Assembly (NCBI RefSeq): GCF_029894425.1 | Contig: NZ_JARXYJ010000001.1 | Location: forward strand, 1,054,001-1,118,000 | Source: Streptomyces sp. SAI-127 | GTDB lineage: Bacteria > Actinomycetota > Actinomycetes > Streptomycetales > Streptomycetaceae | Direction: 5' to 3' | DNA length: 64,000 nt | Shown: in pieces, positions 42,873-52,800 of the stretch | Layout: every line of letters starts with the position of its first letter | Numbering within the stretch: the stretch's first letter is position 1 | Program-made: the position numbers and the translations under genes | Notes under the pieces: model-generated | The model's input: the letters and a program-made list of their open reading frames with translations, nothing else | What the model was told of the DNA's origin: nothing | Databases searched by the model: none

Positions 42873-42901
42873 GGGTGTGCCTGCTTCTTGGTCGGAGCGG
42901 T

Positions 42902-43678
42902 TCAGACGAGTTTCCGGGCGATCAGGTGGTCGGCGAGCTGCCGGCCCGCCGAGCCGTCGTCCGTGACACGGATGCCGGCGGCCCGCGCCGGACGCGGGAC
43001 GGCCTCCACCACACGCGTGCGGCTCACCAGGAATCCGGTGTCGTCCGGAAACAGGTCGTCGAGGCCGACCGTCGCCACGGGCTTCTTCTTGGCGGCCATG
43101 ATGCCCTTGAAGGAGGGATAGCGCGGTTCGTTGATCTTCTCGGTGACGCTGACCAGCGCGGGCAGCGGCGCCTCCAGGGTCGCCTCACCGCTCTCGGTCT
43201 CGCGCTCGGCGCGCACCCGGCCCGCGTCCAGGCCGAGTTCGCGTACGTGGGTCAGCTGCGGCAGACCGAGCAGGTCCGCGACGACGGCCGGGACCGCACT
43301 GGCCTGTCCGTCGGTCGCCGCGTTGCCCGCGAGGACCAGGTCCACGTCCGCCACCGTCCGCACGGCGGCGGCCAGGACCCTGGCGGTGGTCACCACATCG
43401 GCGCCCTGAAGCCGGTCGTCGCAGATGTGGATCCCACGGTCGGCGCCCATCGCCAGGACCTTGCGGATGGCGTCGAGCGCCGAGTCGGGTCCCATGGACA
43501 CGACGGTGACCTCGGCGTCCGTCGTCTCCTTGAGGGTCAGGGCTTCCTCCGCGGCGCGCTCGTTGATCTCGTCCAGGACGAGGTCGGTGTTCTCACGGTC
43601 GAGGGTGTGGTCCCCCTCGGACAGAGCGCGTTCGGCAGCGGTGTCCGGAACCTGTTTGACGAGTACGACGATGTTCAC
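42902..43678 (-). CDS. etfB: Electron transfer flavoprotein beta subunit
   Basis: Protein of 258 residues. N-terminus MNIVVLVKQVPDT and the middle block GNAATDGQASAVPAVVADLLGLPQLT are standard; the adenine-nucleotide loop and the recognition loop region SVTEKINEPRYPSFKGIMAAKKK are present. It binds AMP and docks acyl-CoA dehydrogenases. It lies 25 bases behind the glutaryl-CoA dehydrogenase-like gene, its probable main electron donor, and 29 bases before ETF alpha. Confidence 0.96.
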   Translation of the reverse strand: MNIVVLVKQVPDTAAERALSEGDHTLDRENTDLVLDEINERAAEEALTLKETTDAEVTVVSMGPDSALDAIRKVLAMGADRGIHICDDRLQGADVVTTARVLAAAVRTVADVDLVLAGNAATDGQASAVPAVVADLLGLPQLTHVRELGLDAGRVRAERETESGEATLEAPLPALVSVTEKINEPRYPSFKGIMAAKKKPVATVGLDDLFPDDTGFLVSRTRVVEAVPRPARAAGIRVTDDGSAGRQLADHLIARKLV

Positions 43679-43703
43679 GGTCGTCTTCCTTCGGCCGGGG
43701 CGG

Positions 43704-44879
43704 TCAGCGGAACGCCGGGTAGCCGGTGATCGCCTGGCCGACGACCAGCGTGTGCATCTCGCTGGTGCCTTCGTAGGTGAGGACGGACTCCAGGTTGTTG
43801 GCGTGGCGCAGCGGCGAGTACTCCAGGGAGATGCCGTTGGCGCCGAGGACGGTGCGGCACTCCCGCGCGATCGCGATCGCCTCCCGCACGTTGTTGAGCT
43901 TGCCGACGCTGATCTGCTCGGGCCGGATGCGGTGCTGGTCCTTCAGGCGGCCCAGGTGCACGGCGAGCAGCGCGGCATTGCCCACGGACACGGTCATGTC
44001 GGCGAGCTTCTTCTGCGTGAGCTGGAAGGCGCTGATCGGCTTGTCGAACTGGACCCGGGAGTCGGCGTAGTCGATGGCCGCCTGGATCGAGTCGCGGGCG
44101 GCGCCGACCGCGCCGAACAGAATGCCGAAGCGGGCCTCGTTGAGACAGGACAGCGGGCCTCGCAGGCCCTCCGCGAGCGGCAGCCGCGCCGAGTCGGGCA
44201 GCCGTACGTTGTCGAAGTACAGCTCCGAGGTGACGGACGCCCGCAGCGACATCTTCTGCTTGATGTCCTGGGTGGTGAAGCCGGGCGTCCCGCGCGGCAC
44301 GAGGAAGCCGCGAATGCCCTCCTCGGTCTGCGCCCAGACGGTGGCCACGTCGGCGATGCCGCCGTTGGTGATCCACATCTTGGAGCCGTTCAGGATCCAG
44401 TCACCGCCCTCGCGGACGGCCTTGGTACGCATCCCGGACGGGTTGCTGCCGAAGTCGGGCTCGGTCAGACCGAAGCAGCCGATCGCCTCACCGGCGGCCA
44501 GCCGCGGCAGCCACTCGAGCTTCTGCTCCTCCGAACCCCACTTCCAGATGGAGAACATCGACAGCGAGCCCTGCACGGAGACGAAGCTGCGGAAGCCGGA
44601 GTCCGCCGCTTCCAGCTCCAGACAGGCCAGCCCGTAGCTGACGGCGTTCGTGCCGGCGCAGCCGTACCCTTCGAGGTGCATGCCGAGAACGCCCAACTTG
44701 CCGAGTTCCGGGGCGAGTTCGCGAGCGAAGTGGGCGTTCTCGAACCACTCGCCGATGTGCGGGCGGACCCGGTCCGCGAGGAACCTGGCGACGGTGGCCT
44801 GGATCTCGCGCTCCTCGTCGGTGAGGACGGAGGCGATGTCGAACAGTTCGAGGGGGTCCTGCAGCGGCTTGGCGCTCAT
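43704..44879 (-). CDS. Glutaryl-CoA dehydrogenase-like acyl-CoA dehydrogenase
   Basis: FAD enzyme of 391 residues. It looks more like glutaryl-CoA dehydrogenase than straight-chain enzymes: an FRSFVSVQGSL segment near residue 95, CFGLTEPDFGSNP, WITNGGIADV, ARFGILFGAVGAA and the catalytic Glu in YEGTSEMHTL near residue 370. Glutaryl-CoA dehydrogenase oxidises and decarboxylates glutaryl-CoA to crotonyl-CoA. The ATG overlaps the CoA-transferase stop (ATGA). With ETF next door and a CoA-transferase before it, a glutarate-type branch is likely, though no crotonyl-CoA hydratase was found. Confidence 0.88.
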   Translation of the reverse strand: MSAKPLQDPLELFDIASVLTDEEREIQATVARFLADRVRPHIGEWFENAHFARELAPELGKLGVLGMHLEGYGCAGTNAVSYGLACLELEAADSGFRSFVSVQGSLSMFSIWKWGSEEQKLEWLPRLAAGEAIGCFGLTEPDFGSNPSGMRTKAVREGGDWILNGSKMWITNGGIADVATVWAQTEEGIRGFLVPRGTPGFTTQDIKQKMSLRASVTSELYFDNVRLPDSARLPLAEGLRGPLSCLNEARFGILFGAVGAARDSIQAAIDYADSRVQFDKPISAFQLTQKKLADMTVSVGNAALLAVHLGRLKDQHRIRPEQISVGKLNNVREAIAIARECRTVLGANGISLEYSPLRHANNLESVLTYEGTSEMHTLVVGQAITGYPAFR

Positions 44880-46117
44880 GTCGTGCTCCTTGTGTTCAGG
44901 CTCGGATGAAGGGGGTGGTCGAGTATCTGTGCGGTGTGCTGGCCCAGGCGGGGCGGGGCGAGGCGGTACCGCGCCGGGGTGCCACTCAGCCCGATGGGAT
45001 GCGCGACCTGGCGGGAGAAGGTGGCTTCTTCTCCCTCGGCTGCGGCGACGGGGATGTCGACGATGCCGGGAAGGCCGAGCCGGTGGGCGAAGGCGAAAGC
45101 CCCGTCGAGGGTGTTGACCGGTCCGGCGGGCACCCCGGCCGCCAGCAGGACGGTGGACCAGTGGTCCGCGCCCGCGGCGCCGAGCCGCTTGGTCAGGACG
45201 TCCCGCAGTTCGACGCGATGAGCGACCCGGTCGGCGTTGCTGCGGAAGCGGTCGTCGAGAGCGAGACCGGGATCGCCGAGGACCTCGGCGAGTGCCGCGA
45301 ACTGCCGGTCGTTGCCCACCGCGAGGGCGATCGGCCGATCCGCGGTCGGCAGGGTCTCGTACGGGGCGATGCTCGGGTGCGCGTTGCCCATGCGGCCGGG
45401 AACCACACCGGCTACGGCGAAGGCCGAGGCCTGGTTGACCATGGCCGACAGCAGCGATCCGAGCAGGTTCACCTCCACGAGCTGCCCTTCGCCGGTGGCG
45501 TCCCGGTGCCGTAGGGCGGCGAGGATGCCGAGCGAGGCGTGCAGTCCGGTGATCACGTCGACCAGGGCCACGCCCGCCTTCACCGGTTCGCCGTCCGCGG
45601 TCCCGGTCACGCTCATCAGGCCGCCGACTGCCTGTACGAGCAGGTCGTAGCCGGGGATCGCGGCGCCCGCGCCGCTGCCGAAACCGCTGATCGAGCAGTA
45701 GATCAACTCCGGGTGCCGGGCACGGAGTTCGCGAGGACCGAGTCCCAGTCGTTCCATCGTCCCGGGACGGAAGTTCTCCACCAGGACGTCGGATTCGGCG
45801 ATCAGGGAGCGGGCCTGTTCGAGGCCGGCCCGGGTCGTGAGGTCCAGGACGACGGACCGTTTGTTCCGGTTGACGCCCAAGAAGTACGTCGAGGTGCCGT
45901 CCTGGTCCGCCGGCGGGTGCCAGGCCCGGGTCTCGTCCCCGATGCCCGGACGCTCCACCTTCACCACGTCGGCGCCGAGGTCGGCGAGGAGCATGGTGGC
46001 ATAGGGTCCCGCGAGAACCCGGGAGAAGTCGGCGATGCGCAGCCCGTGCAGCGCGGCGCGCCCTGCTGCGTCGACCGCGTCGGCCCGTTCGTCCGGTGCG
46101 TCGTACTGGGTGTCCAC
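44876..46117 (-). CDS. Class III CoA-transferase (CaiB/BaiF family)
   Basis: Protein of 413 residues. The family core LADLGADVVKVERPG is near residues 45-59 and VENFRPGTMERLGLG near 113-127; the catalytic Asp158 is in PGYDLLVQAVGG. It moves CoA from an acyl-CoA donor, commonly succinyl-CoA, onto a carboxylic acid. GTG at 46117 has GGAGGG five bases upstream; codons continue to 46183. Beside the glutaryl-CoA dehydrogenase-like gene it probably makes glutaryl-CoA from glutarate, as in the SUGCT-type reaction. Specificity is inferred. Confidence 0.9.
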   Translation of the reverse strand: MDTQYDAPDERADAVDAAGRAALHGLRIADFSRVLAGPYATMLLADLGADVVKVERPGIGDETRAWHPPADQDGTSTYFLGVNRNKRSVVLDLTTRAGLEQARSLIAESDVLVENFRPGTMERLGLGPRELRARHPELIYCSISGFGSGAGAAIPGYDLLVQAVGGLMSVTGTADGEPVKAGVALVDVITGLHASLGILAALRHRDATGEGQLVEVNLLGSLLSAMVNQASAFAVAGVVPGRMGNAHPSIAPYETLPTADRPIALAVGNDRQFAALAEVLGDPGLALDDRFRSNADRVAHRVELRDVLTKRLGAAGADHWSTVLLAAGVPAGPVNTLDGAFAFAHRLGLPGIVDIPVAAAEGEEATFSRQVAHPIGLSGTPARYRLAPPRLGQHTAQILDHPLHPSLNTRSTT

Positions 46118-46176
46118 GCGCCCTCCTCTCTCTTCGTGCCGCCTACGCGAACTGACATGACCGGTGCCGTGTCCTC

Positions 46177-46611
46177 TCACCACCAGCGCTCCAAGGACGT
46201 TGCCCGGTAGGTGAGTTCGACGAGGGGAAGTCCCTGCTCACGAGGGGCTACGGCCCGCACGACACGTACTCTCGCCCCCACCCCGGCCACGGCAGGTTCT
46301 GTGCCGGCGATCTGACAGACCAGGGTGAAGCCCTCGTCCATCGCGACGAACCAGGTGTGGAGTGGCGATTGGCCGATGCGGCGCACCAGGGCCCCGGCAC
46401 CCGTGCTGCGCTCCCGCTTGAAGGCGGTGGAGCCACAGGCGCGGCAGAACGAACGGCGGTAGGCCGCGGTGCCGCACCAGAGGCAGCTCTGGAAGAGCAG
46501 TTCGCTGCGGACCTCCGGCGCGGACGGGTCGGCGGTCCCGGTCGTGGCCGCGGCAGGGATGTCGTGACCTGTCCGGAACTCGTTGGGTCCACGGCTGTCT
46601 GTCTGGAGCAT
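46177..46611 (-). CDS. DUF35 zinc-ribbon/OB-fold protein
   Basis: Protein of 144 residues. The N-terminal zinc-ribbon has CLWCGTAAYRRSFCRACGS near residues 43-61, followed by a small OB-fold. DUF35 proteins typically form complexes with lipid-transfer thiolases or ketosynthase-like enzymes and are acyl-CoA binding. ATG at 46611 is preferred over GTG at 46614 because AGGAGG lies five bases upstream of the ATG. First gene of the leftward glutaryl-CoA operon; no thiolase is adjacent, so its partner could be the SCP-x-type thiolase at the start of the window. Confidence 0.85.
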   Translation of the reverse strand: MLQTDSRGPNEFRTGHDIPAAATTGTADPSAPEVRSELLFQSCLWCGTAAYRRSFCRACGSTAFKRERSTGAGALVRRIGQSPLHTWFVAMDEGFTLVCQIAGTEPAVAGVGARVRVVRAVAPREQGLPLVELTYRATSLERWW

Positions 46612-47134
46612 CACAGCCTCCTGTACTCACTCCGGTGGCCGGAAACGGGCGATCGGAGTCCGATATGGCTCCCTCACCCTGGCCCGTCCGCGAATCGCTG
46701 GTCAACGACGAGCTGACGCATCTTTGTGCGTCGAAAACGTTCTGTTCACCACGCCCGAATGCACCGGGGCACGTTCAGGCGGCGCGATACTCGTCAGGCA
46801 TATGCCAGCAGTACCACCCCCACGATGGACGGCACGCCAGTGCGGCAAACGACGTACTGCGCATCGCCCCGCCGACGGGGACTGATGTACGACGTACGGA
46901 CGGCCGAATTCCAAGGAAAGTGAAAACAGAAGACACCTGTGGCACTTCCGTCCCACCGTCACCAGGGGCACCAACCGCGGCCTGCTCGCCTTCGGGGCTC
47001 CCGCCGGAAAGTTCAACGGAACACACATCCACCGCCCGGACACCCGCATAACGTGCGGTGACCCGAACCGCCTCCGCCTCCCCCACTTTCCTGCGGTCCG
47101 TGAATGCCGGGCCCACCGCGCTAGGAGTTTTGGG
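46612..47134. other. Divergent intergenic region
   Basis: About 520 bases between the DUF35 operon and the DUF485/symporter operon. It contains element B (46715-46746). Short ORFs occur on both strands but resemble no protein and lack ribosome-binding sites. The segment 46700-46920 is AT-richer and likely contains the promoters in both directions. Confidence 0.6.
46715..46746 (+). promoter_or_regulatory. Regulatory element B, shared with 40808
   Basis: GACGCATCTTTGTGCGTC is a dyad (GACGCA and TGCGTC around six bases), followed by GAAAACGTTCTGTT. It matches element A at 25 of 32 positions. It lies 104 bases upstream of the DUF35 gene and about 390 bases upstream of the symporter pair. Confidence 0.6.
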
Positions 47135-47578
47135 ATGTCCTACGACCGCTCGGAATTATCCCTGTCGCACCGGCACAACGGACGGGTCCCCTCCCCCACC
47201 GCACACCGGCCGCCGCCCATCGCGTCGGCCGGAGAGCGCCCGGGAAGCGGGGCCCGTCAGCGTTCGTGGTCCAGCTATCACCGCGCCCTGCGGGTCCTGC
47301 GCCGCGCCTGCCGGTGGCAGCGACGCGTGGCCACCCTCGCCGCCCTCGGTTACTTCGCCGTCTTCCTCACCCTCACCGTCAAAGCCCCCGCCTTCATGGC
47401 TCGCCCGACCCTCGGCGGGCTCCCCACCGGCCTGCTGCTCGCCGTCGTACAGATCCCCGTCACCTGGCTTGCCGTCCTGCTGTTCGAGTACTCGGCCCGG
47501 CGATTCGTCGATCCCCTGGCCCGCAGGGTCAGCCGGTACGCGTCCCCGGCCGACGGCGACGGACGGGCACAGGCATGA
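47135..47578 (+). CDS. DUF485 membrane protein
   Basis: Protein of 147 residues with a charged, Pro/Arg-rich N-terminal 55 residues and two membrane segments (near 67-87 and 98-118; VATLAALGYFAVFLTLT and LLLAVVQIPVTWLAVLLF). DUF485 proteins are almost always encoded just before acetate/organic-acid symporters of the SSS family and probably assist them. The next gene starts inside its stop codon (ATGA), which supports that pairing. The N-terminal extension is longer than in most members. Confidence 0.88.
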   Translation: MSYDRSELSLSHRHNGRVPSPTAHRPPPIASAGERPGSGARQRSWSSYHRALRVLRRACRWQRRVATLAALGYFAVFLTLTVKAPAFMARPTLGGLPTGLLLAVVQIPVTWLAVLLFEYSARRFVDPLARRVSRYASPADGDGRAQA

Positions 47579-49203
47579 CCGGCCTCGGTGGCTCCGCGCA
47601 GTCCTGGTCCCTGGTCGCGTTCTGCAGCGTCGTCACCCTCACGCTCCTGCTGTGCGTCCTGACCGGCCCCGACCGCGACGACCTGGAGGAGTTCTACACC
47701 GGCTACCGATCGCTGTCCCCGCTGCGCAACGGCCTGGCCGTCGCCGGCGACTACATCTCCGCCGCGACCGTACTCACCATCGGCGGGGTCATCGCCCTGT
47801 GCGGCTACGACGGAGTCGTCCTGGCCCTGAGCACGCTGCTGTCCCTGCTCCTGCTGATGTTCCTGCTCGCCGAACCCCTGCACAACACCGGCCGGTTCAC
47901 CATGGGTGACGCGCTGAGCCGACGTGTCCCCGGGCGGGCCGTGCGCATCACCGCGTGTGCGGTGACCCTGCTTTCGCTGATCCCGATGATGATCGTGCAA
48001 CTGGCGGGCGTGGGACAGTTGCTGGCGTTCATCCTGGGCTTCTCCGACCGCGCCATGCAGACCGGCTGCATCGCCGGCGCCGGCATCCTGATGATCAGTT
48101 ATGCCGCCCTGGGCGGGATGAGGGGAACCGCGCTGATCCAGATCATCAAGACGGTGATGCTCCTCGGATCCGGCCTCGTGGTCGCCGTACTCATCCTCGC
48201 GACCTTCGGCTGGCACCCGGGCACGCTGGTCGACACCGCCGCGCAGCGCAGCGGGACCGGCGAGGCGTTCCTCCGGTACGGCCTGCAGTTCTCGGACGGG
48301 CCGCACCCCGGACTGGACATGGTCAGCACACAGGTCGCCATCGTGCTCGGCGGCGCCTGCCTGCCGCACGTCACCATGCGGATGTACACCGCGGGCGACG
48401 CCCGCCAGGTACGGCGCACGATGTCCTGGGCGGTGTCCTCGGTCGCCCTGTTCATGCTGGTGATCACCGTCATCGGCCTCGGCACCACGGCGCTGGTCGG
48501 CCGCGAACGGATCACGGCCGCCGACCCGCACGGCAGCACCGCCTACCTGCTCGGGGCGCGCGCCGTGTTCGGACCCGATGTCTCCCGCCCCGAGAGCCTG
48601 GTGTTCAGCACCGTCACCACGGCGATCTTCCTGACCCTCCTGGCGTCCGTCGCCGGGATGACGCTCGCCTGCGCCAACTCACTGGCGCACGACGTCGCCG
48701 CCTCCAGGCACAGTGGGATGCCCGCCCTGCGGGAGATGACCCTGGCGAGGGCCGGCGCACTGATCGTCGGCGTACCGGTGGTGCTGCTGGCTGCCCTGGC
48801 CCAGCACCGCAGCCTTCAGTCGCTGGCCACCCTGTCCTTCTGCATGGGCGCCTCCGCCATCGCGCCCGCGCTGGTCTACTCGCTGTTCTGGCGACGTTTC
48901 GGCAAGGCCGGGCTGCTCAGCACGCTGATCGGCGGTTCGGTCGCCGTTCTGGTCCTGATGTCGGGCACCCGGCTCGTCTCCGGTTCCCCGGCATCGGCGT
49001 TCCCGGAAGCCGACCTGAACTGGTTCCCCTTCACCACGACCGCCCTGGTCTCGGTACCGGTGGGCTTCGCCTGCGGCTGGCTGGGCACCGTCCTGAGCGG
49101 ACGCCGCAGCGCCCGTCGCGCACGCGAACGGTACGCCTGCATCGAGCAACTGATCCTCGCCGGACCTCCGCAGCGCCGCCCGAGCTGGAGCGACAACGAC
49201 TAG
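47575..49203 (+). CDS. Solute:sodium symporter (ActP-like)
   Basis: Protein of 542 residues with about thirteen membrane segments. The SSS signature is visible as FYTGYRSLSPLRNGLAVAGDYISAAT near residues 40-65 and GGACLPHVTMRMYTAGDAR near residue 263. Closest to cation/acetate symporters, so import of acetate, glutarate or another short carboxylate is plausible. ATG overlaps the DUF485 stop. It diverges from the glutaryl-CoA operon across the intergenic region holding element B, so it may supply that pathway. Confidence 0.9.
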   Translation: MTGLGGSAQSWSLVAFCSVVTLTLLLCVLTGPDRDDLEEFYTGYRSLSPLRNGLAVAGDYISAATVLTIGGVIALCGYDGVVLALSTLLSLLLLMFLLAEPLHNTGRFTMGDALSRRVPGRAVRITACAVTLLSLIPMMIVQLAGVGQLLAFILGFSDRAMQTGCIAGAGILMISYAALGGMRGTALIQIIKTVMLLGSGLVVAVLILATFGWHPGTLVDTAAQRSGTGEAFLRYGLQFSDGPHPGLDMVSTQVAIVLGGACLPHVTMRMYTAGDARQVRRTMSWAVSSVALFMLVITVIGLGTTALVGRERITAADPHGSTAYLLGARAVFGPDVSRPESLVFSTVTTAIFLTLLASVAGMTLACANSLAHDVAASRHSGMPALREMTLARAGALIVGVPVVLLAALAQHRSLQSLATLSFCMGASAIAPALVYSLFWRRFGKAGLLSTLIGGSVAVLVLMSGTRLVSGSPASAFPEADLNWFPFTTTALVSVPVGFACGWLGTVLSGRRSARRARERYACIEQLILAGPPQRRPSWSDND

Positions 49204-49291
49204 AACTCAGTGCGTTTCCGGGTGTCGAGAATGTGGCGCCGACTCCGTCCCAGGTGTGACCGACCCCCACGATCACAACGGAGGAACAACC

Positions 49292-49792
49292 GTGGAGACG
49301 AACGAGATCACCGAGGTTCTGAACCGACCGATCAGTCAGGAGCTGTTGGCTCGCGATGTGACCCGCTTGGCGTACGTCGCCAAGGACGGCACACCCCGCA
49401 ACGTGCCGATCGCGTTCGTCTGGAACGGCTCGGAGATCGTCATGTGCACTTCGAAGAACGCCCCGAAGCTGCCGTCCCTGCGCGAGAACCCGGCGGTCGC
49501 CCTGACCATCGACACCGAGGTGCACCCGCCCAAGATCCTCCTCATCCGGGGTCGGGCCGAGCTGGACTTCGTCGACGGCATCCCGGACGAGTACCTCCAG
49601 CCGACCAGCACCTACGAGATGACCCCCGAGCAACGGGTCGAGTGGGAGGCGGAGGTGCGTTCGCTCTACCACGACGGCATGGTCCGCATCGTCGTGACAC
49701 CGACCTGGGCAAAGCTGATCGACTTCGAGACGACCCTGCCGAGCGCGGTCGAGGAACTGGTGCGGCGGCGGGAGGAGCGTCAGCGCGCCTGA
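49292..49792 (+). CDS. PPOX-fold (pyridoxamine phosphate oxidase-like) protein
   Basis: Protein of 166 residues with a split-barrel flavin-binding fold: VAKDGTPRNVPIAFVWNG, CTSKNAPKLPSLRENPAVALTID. Such actinobacterial proteins bind FMN or F420. GTG at 49292 is preferred: GGAGGA is six bases upstream; the frame continues back to 49256. It stands alone, convergent with the GH35 gene, and ends just before a hairpin. No specific reaction can be assigned. Confidence 0.85.
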   Translation: METNEITEVLNRPISQELLARDVTRLAYVAKDGTPRNVPIAFVWNGSEIVMCTSKNAPKLPSLRENPAVALTIDTEVHPPKILLIRGRAELDFVDGIPDEYLQPTSTYEMTPEQRVEWEAEVRSLYHDGMVRIVVTPTWAKLIDFETTLPSAVEELVRRREERQRA

Positions 49793-49817
49793 GCACAGTC
49801 ACGGTGACGCGCCGCTG

Positions 49818-49845
49818 CTGCCCGTGCCTCGCGAGGCACGGGCAG
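49818..49845. terminator. Bidirectional terminator hairpin
   Basis: A perfect 14-base inverted repeat with no spacer (CTGCCCGTGCCTCG and its complement) separates the convergent PPOX-fold and GH35 genes. Confidence 0.7.
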
Positions 49846-49877
49846 AAGAATCAGGACCCACTACCTCTATACGGCTG

Positions 49878-52800
49878 TCAGCCGCATGTCAGTGTGGGGA
49901 CCGCCCAGTCGCCGTGGTCGTTGCCGTTGCCGTCGTCTCCGTCGCCGACCTTGAGGTCGATCACCTGGGCGCCGCTGATGTCGACGTCGATGGGTACGGC
50001 GGTCTGTCGGCCGCGGATCGTCTGGGTGGTCAGCAGCGTCTTGCCGTCGGCGATCACGGAGAACGTCACCGTTCCCGCACCGCCCGTCTCGTCGTCGACG
50101 CCCACGTCCGCCGTCAGCCGCGAGCAGCTTCCGGCGAGGTAGAGCTGGACGTCGCTGAGCGCGTTGGTGCCGAGGCCCTTGGCGTAGCCCACTCCGCCGA
50201 TGCTGATCGCACGGCCGTCCCCGGCCGCCTGCTCGCCGACGCTGCTGTCACGCTCCACCGGCCCCCATCCGTTGGTGGAAGACAGGAACGGCAGGTCGCT
50301 CACAGCGCTCTTCCCGGCCGGCGGCGCCGGTGGTATCCCGCCGATGATGCGCTCGTCGACACCGGTGGCCTGCCGTCCGCTCTGCAGGTAGCGCACCGTG
50401 GTGGTCAGTGCCGAGGCGGAGGGCAGATCCCCGGTCGGTGGCTGGACCTTCCACGTGAAGGTTGCCGAGCCGCCCGGCTGCAGGCGCTTGAGGGACACGG
50501 GGCTCGTGGCGCTCACGTTCCAGCCGTCGGGTGCGGAGAGCGCGGCCGTCAGCCGGGACGCGGGCGGTGCGCCGTTCGGCACCCGCACGGTCGTCCGGGC
50601 CGTGAAGGCCTGGCCCGGCTGAGCGGTGTCGGGCACGTCCAGGGTGACCTCCGCTCCAGGACGCTTCGGCATCGCGTACTTCTGGGAGTCGTAGCGCGGG
50701 CTGTCGTTCTGCCCGACGCGCAGGGACGAGGCGTAGCTGCCGTAGTCGGTGAGCGAGACCTTGCCGAGGCCGCCGGTGCTGCCGTCCAGGTTCCACACGG
50801 CGATGGCGATGCTGTTGCGGCCGTTCGGGTTCAGGATTCCGTTGGGGACGGGGAACGTGTGCTGCGGACCGAGGTAGTTGACGTAGTTGCCGACCTGCCA
50901 GCCGTTCACGAAGAGCGTGGCACGGTACTTGCGTGACGGGTCGTCGGTGAACGTCAGGCCGAGTGAGGTGTCCTGGCCGCGGGGCAGGTCCAGAGTGGCA
51001 TCGGTGCGGTACCAGGACACCCCGGGGCGGGTGTCGGTCGCCGGCAGGGTGACCCGGTTCCACTTGCCGTCCGGGTAACCCGGGAGGGACCAGCCCGCCC
51101 GCTCGCCGTACAGGCCGCCCGTCGAGAGCGGGCCGCGCACCGTGTCCTGCAGGTCCTCGCCACCGCGTACGCCCTGGAGGCGCCAGGTGACGGAGGTCAG
51201 CGGGGCTCCGACCAGGGAGGCGCTGGTCAGACCGCGCGCGGTCTTGTTGCCGTTGGTCGAGTTGTAGTCCTCCTCGTGCCCCATGTTCACGGTGAGCACG
51301 GAGAGGACGTTGTCGCCCTTGGACCTGACCGACCCGGCCGGGAAGGTGAAGTCGGCGCTGCCCGTGGTCGAGCTCCCCAGGAAGGTGCCGTTGAGCCAGG
51401 CGGAGAACGCCTGTGCGCCTCCGCCGGAGTCCGAGACCAGGTGGATGCCGGTCTCCTTGCCGGTGGCGCGGAAGCGGCCGCGGTACCAGGTGTTGCCGGT
51501 GTGGAAGCCGTAGTCGTCCGCGTAGAGCACCGGCAGTTTGTTGACGCCGGAGACGCTGTTCGTGGTCGTCCTGTCGGCCACCTGCCAGTCGGTGTCGTCG
51601 AAACCGGGGGCCGCTTCGGGGGACTCCTCGGCGTGCTTCCAGTTCGTGAGGGCCGGCAGGTGTATCGCGGCGGCCGTCGGGATCGTGCCGGTGAGGCTCC
51701 GGGAGTCGGTGGCCCGGGTGTCCACCGGCCGGCCGTTCCAGGTGACGCGGGCCGCGGAGGTGAACACCTCGATGTTCTTGTCGTCGTCGTTGTCGCCGGT
51801 GAGCGCGACCGTACGGCCGCCGTTCAGGCTGGTCGCCGTCCGCAGCAGGTGGGTGCCGCGCACCAGGACCGGGCCGGTCGCGGTGTCCTGACGCCAGAAC
51901 GTCTTCGCAGTGGCCTTGTCGCCCACGAGCAGCACCAGCGGGCGCTGTGCGTCGCCGCTGACGTTGATCCTGATCAGGCCCGTGTGGGTGTAGTTCAGCC
52001 GCAGGTCACCGGTGGCCGGGTCCCAGGTGCTCGTGACGGTGCCGCCGCTGGTGGTCACGGTGGGCTTGGAGGAGTAGCGCAGGACGGTTTCGCCGTCGCT
52101 GTCCGGGTCGCCGTAGAGCACGGCGAGGTCCCGGTCGCCGATGGTCGCGCCGGTCATGATCTCCGAGGTGGAGTACTGCAACTGCGCATCCCCGAGACGG
52201 TAGTTCGCCACGATCACGTGGGAGTCGCGTCCGTCGAGCGTGATCGCGGTGCCCGGCTGCTGGGGGACGACGGGGTAGGTCGGCTCCGCGGCGGCGTCAC
52301 CCGTCGGTACGTCGATGGCGTCGATGGACACGTAGTTGTCGGTGGACCCCGAGCTGTGGCTCCCGGCGACGACGATCTTCAGCGTGTGCGCTCCGGCCGT
52401 CAGGCCGGTCTTCTGGAAGATCACCGCTTGGTTCTCGCTGCCGGAGTCGTCGACCGTGGCCACCTTGGTGCCGTCCAGGTAGACGTCGGCGTTGCCGTGG
52501 TTGTTCGTCTTCGAGCCGATCCAGCGGATCGCGGTGCCGTCGAAGGGGACGGTGACCGAGTCACCGGCCTTGTTGGAGAACGACTCGGTGTGCTTGTAGT
52601 CGCCTCCGGTGTAGCTCTGGTCGGCCACATGCGACCACGAACCGGCGTACTGGAGCGCGGAGTCCGGGTCGTCCCAGGTGTAGGTGGTGTCCGTGGCCGG
52701 CTGAGCGTTGAAGTCCAGCGAGATGTGAGTCCTGTCGACCGCCGTGGACGTGGAGTTGCCGTGCCGCAGCACATGGAACTGTGTCCTGGTGTCCGGGTTC

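Noticed and set aside
46635..47051. Open frames of 100-140 codons in the region with element B
   Set aside because: Unlike any protein I know, they run on both strands across the AT-richer promoter region and lack ribosome-binding sites.
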